Origin: an uncultured Oscillibacter sp.
GTDB lineage: Bacteria > Bacillota_A > Clostridia > Oscillospirales > Oscillospiraceae
Direction of reading: 5' to 3'
Length of the DNA stretch: 14,878 nt
Assembly: GCA_948902155.1 (NCBI GenBank)
Contig: CAQVQZ010000030.1
Location: forward strand, 1 to 14,878
The stretch's first letter is position 1; the number at the start of each line of letters is the position of its first letter. Positions 1-5,552 of the stretch are shown piece after piece. Made by a program: the position numbers and the translations under genes. The notes under the pieces were generated by a model. That model saw nothing but the letters and a program-made list of their open reading frames with translations. It was not told the DNA's origin and made no database searches.

Positions 1-349
1 CGCCGTGCTTCCGCATGGCCTGGAGGAGGTAGAGGGTGCTGATGAGGTTGTTGGAGTAATACTCCAGGGGCTTGGCGACGCTCTCGCCCACGGCCTTCAG
101 CCCGGCGAAGTGCATGACGGAATCGATCTCCGGGTGCTGGGCAAAGAGGGCCTCCACCTGCTCCATGTCGCAGAGCTCCGCCTTGACGAAGGGGACCTTC
201 TTCCCCGTGATCTGCTCCACCCGATGGATGGCCTCCTCGCTGGAGTTGTAAAGGTTGTCCGCCACGATGACCTCATAGCCCGCCTGGATGAGCTCCACGC
301 AGGTATGGCTGCCAATGTAGCCCGCGCCGCCGGTGACAAGAATCGACAT
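1..349 (-). CDS. galE: UDP-glucose 4-epimerase, N-terminal part (cut by window edge)
   Basis: GalE interconverts UDP-glucose and UDP-galactose in the cytoplasm, feeding the Leloir pathway and cell-surface polysaccharide synthesis. The 116 residues visible begin MSILVTGGAGYIGSHTCVEL, with the Rossmann NAD-binding glycine motif GGAGYIGSH at residues 7-15. VADNLYNSS follows the second strand and MHFAGLKAVGES lies near residues 80-92, both typical of GalE. The ATG at 347-349 is preceded by GAAAGGAG at good spacing, so the start is secure. The rest, including the catalytic YxxxK, lies beyond the left edge. The gene is divergent from the SLH protein gene. A strong promoter at 496-524 implies an untranslated leader of about 140 nt. 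A related nucleotide-sugar epimerase is possible, but the N-terminus reads as classical GalE. Confidence 0.93.
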   Translation of the reverse strand, partial: MSILVTGGAGYIGSHTCVELIQAGYEVIVADNLYNSSEEAIHRVEQITGKKVPFVKAELCDMEQVEALFAQHPEIDSVMHFAGLKAVGESVAKPLEYYSNNLISTLYLLQAMRKHG

Positions 350-495
350 AGGAAACGCTCCTTTCAAAATATAAAAATTTTTCGCCGCAATGAAAGATTT
401 TCGAGATTCATCAAGCTTTATTGTAGGCCCCAGGGAAGAAAATGGGAAGAGACGATAGTCCTGATTATTAGAAAAATCGTTCGCATTCTTGATTT

Positions 496-524
496 ATTAT
501 ACTATGGTTTGGGGGAGATGTCCA
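496..524 (-). promoter_or_regulatory. Sigma-A-type promoter for galE
   Basis: Read on the minus strand there is a -35 TGGACA (519-524), a 17-nt spacer and a perfect -10 TATAAT (496-501). Five of six -35 bases match the consensus. Transcription would start near 489, about 140 nt before the galE ATG. The stretch 350-490 is markedly more AT-rich than the genes around it, and I see no recognisable riboswitch in it. Confidence 0.7.
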
Positions 525-573
525 GAGGGGGAGCGAACCCCGGTTTTCGGAGGGACGATTTACAGAATGTGAC

Positions 574-602
574 TTGTATTTTCCGGAAGAGGGTGATACA
601 CT
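574..602 (+). promoter_or_regulatory. Possible weak promoter for the SLH protein gene
   Basis: TTGTAT (574-579) and TACACT (597-602) are separated by 17 nt on the plus strand, about 90 nt upstream of the SLH gene. The matches to consensus are only 3/6 and 4/6, so this is the best candidate seen rather than a firm call. The leader downstream could form a small GCCT-GAAA-AGGC hairpin (618-629) and a GGTCC/GGACC stem (640-666). Neither resembles a known riboswitch. Confidence 0.3.
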
Positions 603-694
603 GTTCAATTAGCGGAAGCCTGAAAAGGCGAAACATCGGGGTCCGCCCGCAAAAAGGACGGGGACCGGAAATATAAGGAAAGGACACTGGATAC

Positions 695-2758
695 ATGATG
701 AAACGAAAGAGTCGGTTTTTAGCTTTGCTGATGGCCCTGTGCCTGCTGGCCAGCCTGGCTGTCCTGCCGGTAGCGGCTGACGAGGCAACAGAAAATCCTC
801 CCCAGACCGGCGGCACGGAAAATCCGGACACACCGGATAAGCCGGAAACCCCTGAGGAACCGGGCGAACCGGAAAAGCCCGATGAACCGGAGAATCCGGA
901 CACACCGGATAAGCCGGATACTCCTGATAACCCGGATACTCCTGATAACCCGGATAATCCCGATAAGCCTGACAATCCGGAAAACCCGGATAAGCCGGAG
1001 AATCCCGATAAGCCCGACAATCCGGAAAATCCCGATAATCCCGACAAACCGGAAAATCCGGATACTCCTGATAAACCCGATAATCCGGAGAACCCCGACA
1101 AACCGGAAAACCCGGATAAGCCAGACAATCCCGACAAACCGGACAATCCCGATAAGCCGGACAACCCCGGCGGAACGGAAAAGCCCCCTGTGGTAGAGCC
1201 GCCCAAACCGGAAAAGCCCGGCGCTCCTTCCAATAACGCACTGAGCTGCTATCCTTCCAGATTGAGCTTTTCCCTGCAAAAGGGGGAGTCCGGCAGCGGT
1301 CTGCGCGACAGCTTCACCATCACCAATGACGGCGACTATGATATGACCAACCTCCGTGTGAGCGCTTCCAGCGGCTTTTCTGCGTCTCTCAGCAAGACGA
1401 GTCTGGCTAAAGGCAGCTCTGCTTCGGTCACCGTTTCTGTAAGCAGCACGTCCAAAACGGGCAGCATCAGCGGAAGAGTCACCGTCACCGCCTCTTACGT
1501 GGACGGCACCGGCTCCAACAGCTATGACGTCTACGTCTCCGCCACCGTGACGGAAAAGGGCTACTCCATCTCCGTCGACCCCACCAGCAAGGACCTGGGC
1601 AAGCTCACGGAGGGTTACTCCGACCGGGACGCGGAGGATATGGAGATCACCGTCAAGATCACCAACAACGGGTCTTCCTCTGTGCGGATGAACGGGGTGA
1701 AGGGCGACGACCATTTCACCGTCGACGCGGTGAAGGACGAGGACATCACGCTGGATTATGACGACAGCGCCAGTTACAAGATCGCGCCTAAAAAGAACCT
1801 GGCTCCCGGAACATACAACGACAGCATTGTATTCCAGACCAGAGAGGGCGCTACCGCCACCTTTAAGGCCAAGGTCGTCATTGAGAAGGCTGTGGACCCG
1901 CTGAGCCTGAATACCACCACCCTGGAGTTCGGCAACGCCGAAATGGGCTTCACCTCCGTAAACTCCCAGACCGTCACCGTGAAGAACAACACGCAGAGGT
2001 CCCTCAACCTGGAGCAGCCCTATTCCTACAACTATGAAATCGGCGTGATCTCCAAAAATACGATTCCCGCCGGGGGCACCGCCACGTTCAGCGTTCGCCC
2101 CAGGACGGGCCTGTCCACCGGCATCTACAACGATTCCATCTCCGTGCGGGCGGGGGGCTACTCCGTTCAGCTGAATATGCGCTTTACCGTTATGCCCGGA
2201 CTGCTGATGATGGGCTTTGCCGACGTGGCCAATAACCACACCTTCTCCGCCGACATCAGCTACGTCAGCCAGAAGGGCCTGATGAGCGGCAAGGGCAACA
2301 ATCAGTTCAAGCCCCAGGACCCCGTCACCCGGGGGCAGATCGTCACCATCCTCTACCGTCTGGAGGGCCAGCCCGCCGTCAGCGGGAACGGGTTTGCCGA
2401 CGTCGCCGCCGGTTCCTACTGCGAGAAGGCGGTGAAGTGGGCCGCCGCGGCGGGTATCACCAACGGCAACAAGGACGGCAACTTCCAGCCGGACAATCCC
2501 ATCACACGGGAGCAGATGGCTACGTTCCTGTACCGCTACAACAAGTACAAGAACTACAGCACCTCCGCCAAGGCGGACCTGAGCAAGTTTGCCGACGCGG
2601 GACGGGTTTCCGCCTACGCCAAGGACGCCCTGTCCTGGGCCAACGGCGCGGGGCTGGTCAACGGCGGCTCCGACGGAAAGCTGAATCCCACCGGCGGAGC
2701 GAACCGCGGCCAGGCGGCGGCAATCCTGCACCGCTTCTGCGTGAGCATCGGAAAGTAA
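695..2758 (+). CDS. Secreted SLH-domain surface protein with Pro-x-x repeat stalk
   Basis: The 687-residue product is predicted to be exported and held on the cell wall. Residues 1-28 form a signal peptide: MMKRKSR, a Leu/Ala-rich core, then cleavage near VAA-DE. Residues 44-158 hold 39 consecutive Pro-x-x triplets, mostly PDN, PDK, PEN and PDT, an extended and highly charged spacer. Residues about 185-500 are beta-rich and resemble three Ig-like or ASH-like modules; the phrase PGTYNDSIVF / STGIYNDSISV recurs at about 371-380 and 474-483. Three SLH repeats end the protein (about 507-555, 567-615 and 631-683), with TRGQ, TREQ and NRGQ at the position of the usual TRAE. SLH domains normally bind pyruvylated secondary cell-wall polymer, and no LPXTG motif is present. 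AGGAAAGGA precedes the ATG at 695. No catalytic domain was recognised, so a structural or adhesive role is inferred. Confidence 0.92.
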   Translation: MMKRKSRFLALLMALCLLASLAVLPVAADEATENPPQTGGTENPDTPDKPETPEEPGEPEKPDEPENPDTPDKPDTPDNPDTPDNPDNPDKPDNPENPDKPENPDKPDNPENPDNPDKPENPDTPDKPDNPENPDKPENPDKPDNPDKPDNPDKPDNPGGTEKPPVVEPPKPEKPGAPSNNALSCYPSRLSFSLQKGESGSGLRDSFTITNDGDYDMTNLRVSASSGFSASLSKTSLAKGSSASVTVSVSSTSKTGSISGRVTVTASYVDGTGSNSYDVYVSATVTEKGYSISVDPTSKDLGKLTEGYSDRDAEDMEITVKITNNGSSSVRMNGVKGDDHFTVDAVKDEDITLDYDDSASYKIAPKKNLAPGTYNDSIVFQTREGATATFKAKVVIEKAVDPLSLNTTTLEFGNAEMGFTSVNSQTVTVKNNTQRSLNLEQPYSYNYEIGVISKNTIPAGGTATFSVRPRTGLSTGIYNDSISVRAGGYSVQLNMRFTVMPGLLMMGFADVANNHTFSADISYVSQKGLMSGKGNNQFKPQDPVTRGQIVTILYRLEGQPAVSGNGFADVAAGSYCEKAVKWAAAAGITNGNKDGNFQPDNPITREQMATFLYRYNKYKNYSTSAKADLSKFADAGRVSAYAKDALSWANGAGLVNGGSDGKLNPTGGANRGQAAAILHRFCVSIGK
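824..1168 (+). repeat. In-frame 9-nt tandem repeat encoding 39 Pro-x-x triplets
   Basis: A 9-nt unit of the type CCGGATAAG, CCGGACAAT or CCGGAAAAC repeats without interruption through 39 codon triplets of the SLH gene. Units differ at synonymous sites (CCG/CCC/CCT, AAT/AAC, GAT/GAC), so the protein pattern is better conserved than the DNA. The opposite strand happens to stay open through this stretch as a Gly-Leu-Ser-rich reading frame, which is an artefact of the repeat. Confidence 0.9.
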
Positions 2759-2767
2759 ACACATGTG

Positions 2768-2814
2768 AAAAACGGCTTTGGGCGGTCTGCTTCGACTGCC
2801 CAAAGCCGTTTTTT
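2768..2814. terminator. Bidirectional rho-independent terminator
   Basis: An 11-bp stem, CGGCTTTGGGC (2773-2783) with GCCCAAAGCCG (2798-2808), is flanked by A-tracts on the left and T-tracts on the right. It therefore has a U-run whichever way it is transcribed. It lies in the 60-bp gap between the convergent SLH gene and the decarboxylase-cupin gene and should stop both. Confidence 0.93.
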
Positions 2815-2818
2815 GTTG

Positions 2819-3553
2819 TCAATCCAGGGCGCTGTACCAGGCGTCGTCTACGGGCTCCAGCCACTCGTTGGAGCAGTCCTCGCCGGGGGCCTCAAAGGCT
2901 ACGTGGGAGAACCAGTTGTCCTTTGCCGCGCCGTGCCAGTGCTTCACTCCGGCGGGGATGACCACCACGTCGCCGGGGTTCAGGGGCCGGGCGGCTTGGC
3001 CCTGCTCCTGATACCAGCCGCGGCCATTGGTGCAGAGCAGAATCTGACCGCCGCCGCTGGAGGCGTGGTGAATGTGCCAGTGGTTGCGGCATCCGGGCTC
3101 GAAGGTGACGTTGGCCAGGAATATGGTTTCCTTGGGGTCCGTCAGGGGATGGAGGTAGCTGTTTCCGGTGAAATACCGGGCATAGGCGTCGTTGGGCGCG
3201 CCCAGGCCGAAGAGCCCGCCGTCGGTCCCGGCGTCGTCCTGGTAGACCTTCACCGCCACCCGGAACGCCGCCCAGGCGTTGGGCCATCCGGCGTAAAAGG
3301 CCAGGTGGGTCAGGATTTCCGCCATCTCGTCCTTCGTGACGCCGTTCTGTCTGGCGCTGAGGACATGGTACTCAAAGGAGCTGTCCACCAGCCCCTTGCT
3401 CACCAGGGCGGAGACTGTGAGGATGGAGCGCATTTTCAGGGACAGCGTCCCCTCCCGGTTCCACACCTCGCCGAACAGCACGTCGTCGTTCAGCTCCGCG
3501 AACTTGGGGGCAAAGCCGCCCAGCTGGTTCCTGCCTGCCGTCTGTTTGATCAT
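2819..3553 (-). CDS. Carboxymuconolactone decarboxylase-like domain fused to cupin
   Basis: The product is a 244-residue cytoplasmic protein. Residues about 22-105 match the carboxymuconolactone decarboxylase/AhpD-like helical fold, with the block HVLSARQNGVTKDEMAEIL at 63-81; no CxxC of true AhpD peroxidase partners is visible. Residues about 145-220 are a cupin barrel: the first motif contains NHWHIHH (157-163) and Q170 where Glu is more usual, and the second is GDVVVIPAGVKHWHG (194-208). H158, H160, Q170 and H205 are the likely metal ligands. The start is the ATG at 3551-3553, with AGGAGG directly upstream. An in-frame ATG at 3607 lies at or before the expected transcript start and is rejected. 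The gene has its own promoter at 3610-3638. Family members are often annotated as decarboxylases or quinone/aldehyde-related enzymes, but the substrate cannot be told from sequence. Confidence 0.85.
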   Translation of the reverse strand: MIKQTAGRNQLGGFAPKFAELNDDVLFGEVWNREGTLSLKMRSILTVSALVSKGLVDSSFEYHVLSARQNGVTKDEMAEILTHLAFYAGWPNAWAAFRVAVKVYQDDAGTDGGLFGLGAPNDAYARYFTGNSYLHPLTDPKETIFLANVTFEPGCRNHWHIHHASSGGGQILLCTNGRGWYQEQGQAARPLNPGDVVVIPAGVKHWHGAAKDNWFSHVAFEAPGEDCSNEWLEPVDDAWYSALD

Positions 3554-3609
3554 CGTCGTTTCCTCCTGTTTCCGGGGCCGTCCCGCCCCGATTCCGTGTG
3601 TTTTCATCC

Positions 3610-3638
3610 ATTATACGCCGGGAAGGGGACGGAATCAA
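3610..3638 (-). promoter_or_regulatory. Sigma-A-type promoter for the decarboxylase-cupin gene
   Basis: On the minus strand, TTGATT (3633-3638), a 17-nt spacer and a perfect TATAAT (3610-3615) lie just after the end of rnmV. Transcription would begin near 3603, leaving a leader of about 50 nt before the ATG at 3553. This supports the shorter start and separate expression from rnmV. Confidence 0.8.
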
Positions 3639-3659
3639 ATGCTTATGCCGTATGCCCCG

Positions 3660-4277
3660 CTATGCCTGGGATGTATGGCTGGGGGCGGGTGGTTCCTCTT
3701 GCAGGAGGACCTCCAGCTCCCGGCGGTCGAAGAGGAGATTCAGCGCTTCCAGGAGGCCGTTGGCGGTGAGGTGCTCCGGCAGGTCCAGGCGTTTGAGAAG
3801 GCGGCGGCGCTTTTCGGCGCTGCCCTCGCCGCCGCTGAGGCCCAGGGCGAAGAGGTCCGCCTTGGTCAGGGCTTCCCCGGCGCGGGGGGGCGCTTCGTCC
3901 TCAAAGGTGGCTCCCGCCCGGCGGAGGGCTTCCAGCAGCAGCTGGGGGGGCATCCCCTCCACGCCCAGCTTGCCCTCCTTGCCCGCCTTGCGCTTCCGCC
4001 GCTCCTTGCCCTTGACGTCGGGGATGTAGGCGTGCTTCACCTTGTCCTTGGGCAGGGCGCCTTTCAGGTAGTTCCGGAGCAGGAAGCCTGCGCCGTCGCT
4101 GTCCGTCAGGATGACCAGCCCCTGCTTCTCCGCCAGCCGCCGGAGGAAGGCCAGCTTTTCCTTGTCGTTGAACACCGCAAAGCCGCCCAGGGTGACTACT
4201 ACCGCGTCCACCACCTGCGAAATCGCGTTTTTGTCGTAGCGGCCTTCCACTACGATGACTTCCCGTATCCGTTTCAT
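3660..4277 (-). CDS. rnmV: Ribonuclease M5
   Basis: RNase M5 trims 5S rRNA precursors in low-GC Gram-positives and relatives. The 205-residue protein opens with the TOPRIM signature IREVIVVEGRYDKNAIS (residues 4-20, with E11 as the expected catalytic Glu). VTLGGF follows at about 28-33, and TDSDGAG at 58-64 supplies the metal-binding DxD. The basic KGKERRKRK stretch (89-97) and GVEG (105-108) also fit the family, as does the length. The ATG at 4275-4277 follows AAGGAG at short spacing. Many Firmicutes pair this gene with ksgA. Here it instead follows holA after a 200-bp repeat-like spacer, and the next gene has its own promoter. Confidence 0.92.
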   Translation of the reverse strand: MKRIREVIVVEGRYDKNAISQVVDAVVVTLGGFAVFNDKEKLAFLRRLAEKQGLVILTDSDGAGFLLRNYLKGALPKDKVKHAYIPDVKGKERRKRKAGKEGKLGVEGMPPQLLLEALRRAGATFEDEAPPRAGEALTKADLFALGLSGGEGSAEKRRRLLKRLDLPEHLTANGLLEALNLLFDRRELEVLLQEEPPAPSHTSQA

Positions 4278-4337
4278 AAAAACTCCTTGTTTGATGCGAA
4301 AGAGTAGACGGGCTGTTTGCCGGCTTCGCAGCTGGGG

Positions 4338-4413
4338 AGTTTCGCGCCTGCGGGCGCGACCAATGGGCGCTGCCCCTTGGAACCCCGCAGCCTTTGAAAA
4401 GGCTGGCGAAACT
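4338..4413. repeat. Branched-hairpin intergenic repeat element
   Basis: An outer inverted repeat, AGTTTCGC (4338-4345) with GCGAAACT (4406-4413), encloses three hairpins. These are CGCGCC/GGCGCG (4343-4358), CCAA-GGGC/GCCC-TTGG with one mismatch (4360-4380), and CAGCCTTT/AAAGGCTG (4388-4405). The first shares three bases with the outer arm, so the two pairings compete slightly. No ORF with a ribosome site is present. It resembles interspersed intergenic repeats I recall from Oscillospiraceae genomes, which is memory rather than a search. The adjoining 4414-4483 carries no gene that I can see. Confidence 0.65.
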
Positions 4414-4483
4414 TTTTTCTGCGTTGCCGTCGCTTCGGCTTGGACGCGCTCCAGACAGTCAGATCGCGCGAAAGCTCTTTTTG

Positions 4484-4511
4484 GTTACTTTTTCTCTCGA
4501 GAAAAAGTAAC
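4484..4511. repeat. 28-bp near-perfect palindrome at the end of holA
   Basis: GTTACTTTTTCTC (4484-4496) and GAGAAAAAGTAAC (4499-4511) are exact reverse complements separated by 2 nt. The palindrome contains the TAA stop and the last codons of holA. It sits next to the branched-hairpin element and may be part of the same insertion. Confidence 0.85.
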
Positions 4512-5552
4512 GGCCAGCTCTACCAGTAGCAGTTTCAGCTCTTCCGCGTTGTCGACGCCTCGCTCGCTCTTCATGCGGCGGTCCAGCACCTGACAGCGGC
4601 GCACCGCCTGGGCGCACCAAGCGGAGGTGGTCCGCCGGGCGGCGGAGAGGAGGAGCTTGGCGGGGTAATCGCTCTTCATGCCCCATAGCTCCATGAGCCA
4701 ATAGCGGTCCCGCCCCGCGTCCAGGGCCAGGCGGGCGGTCCAGATGCGACGGAGCTGGCTGCCCAGGGCCGCTAAAATCATGATGGGCTCCGTCTGCATC
4801 TTCAGGAGGTCCCCCAGGATGGACGCAGCCCGGTCATAGTCCCCCTGCAATACCGCGTCGGACAGCTTGAATACCTCGGCGGAGAGGACCGGGTCCGCTA
4901 CCGCGTCGATGTCCTTCTGGGTGACGGCGGGCCCTTTCGCGTAGGCGGCGATCTTCTCAATCTCCGGCACCAGGCCGGTCATCAGACTGCCGCAGGTGAA
5001 AATTAAATATTCCGCCGTCTGCCGGTCGATCTCCTTCCCCAGGGCCTTGAAGCGGCGGGAAATCCAGGGCAGGAGGTCCGTGTTGGAGGCCGCTTGGAAC
5101 TCCACGACTTCCACATAAGCGTCCAGGGCCTTGCAGAGTTTTTTCAAGGTTCGGTTGGGCTTGTACTCCAGGGTGTCGTAGACGAACACCAGACAGGCGT
5201 AGGGCGGCAGGTCCTCCAGCAGGGCGATAAGGCGCTCCCGCTGGTCCTCTCCCAGCTTGAAGAGCTCGTAATCCGTCACTACCGTCATGGTCCGCTCCGC
5301 CATCATGGGCATGGCCTCCACCGTTTCCGCCAGGGCCTGGACCGTCAGGTCCTTCCCCTCCAGAGCATGATGGTTGAAGGTCTCAAAGCCTGGGGGGACC
5401 AGTTTTTTCCGCAGCTCCCCCAGGTAGTATTCCCGGAGATAGCTCTCCTCCCCGTGAAAGACGTAGGCGGAGGCGGGGGTCCCGGCGGCGAGGTCCGCTT
5501 TCAGTTTTTGCAGGGCCTCCCCGCGGCGGGGGGCCTTTTTCGTGTTAGCCAT
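4485..5552 (-). CDS. holA: DNA polymerase III subunit delta (clamp loader)
   Basis: HolA is the clamp-opening subunit of the replicative clamp loader. The 355-residue product has the usual family length and features: YVFHGEESYLREYYL near the N-terminus, VVTDYELFK in the AAA+-like domain, then QAASNTDLLPWISRRFKALG, EIEKIAAYA and LSAEVFKLSDAVLQGDYDRA. The C-terminal part has LGSQLRRIWTARLAL and ends AEELKLLLVELAVTFSREKK. The last residues, VTFSREKK, and the stop are encoded inside a palindromic repeat, so the native C-terminus may have been replaced. The ATG (5550-5552) overlaps the end of comEC by 8 nt and has AGGAGG upstream, which suggests translational coupling. A comEC-holA arrangement is common in Firmicutes. 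Confidence 0.94.
   Translation of the reverse strand: MANTKKAPRRGEALQKLKADLAAGTPASAYVFHGEESYLREYYLGELRKKLVPPGFETFNHHALEGKDLTVQALAETVEAMPMMAERTMTVVTDYELFKLGEDQRERLIALLEDLPPYACLVFVYDTLEYKPNRTLKKLCKALDAYVEVVEFQAASNTDLLPWISRRFKALGKEIDRQTAEYLIFTCGSLMTGLVPEIEKIAAYAKGPAVTQKDIDAVADPVLSAEVFKLSDAVLQGDYDRAASILGDLLKMQTEPIMILAALGSQLRRIWTARLALDAGRDRYWLMELWGMKSDYPAKLLLSAARRTTSAWCAQAVRRCQVLDRRMKSERGVDNAEELKLLLVELAVTFSREKK

Noticed and set aside
502..1233. Long minus-strand frames rich in Gly-Leu-Ser or Ile-Arg across the SLH gene, collagen-like at first sight
   Set aside because: They are antisense readings of the 9-nt Pro-x-x repeat, which lacks stops on the other strand. The plus-strand frame has a signal peptide, ribosome site and SLH domains.
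3554..3607. Longer start for the decarboxylase-cupin protein
   Set aside because: The upstream ATG falls at or before the predicted transcript start, while the ATG at 3553 has an ideal AGGAGG.
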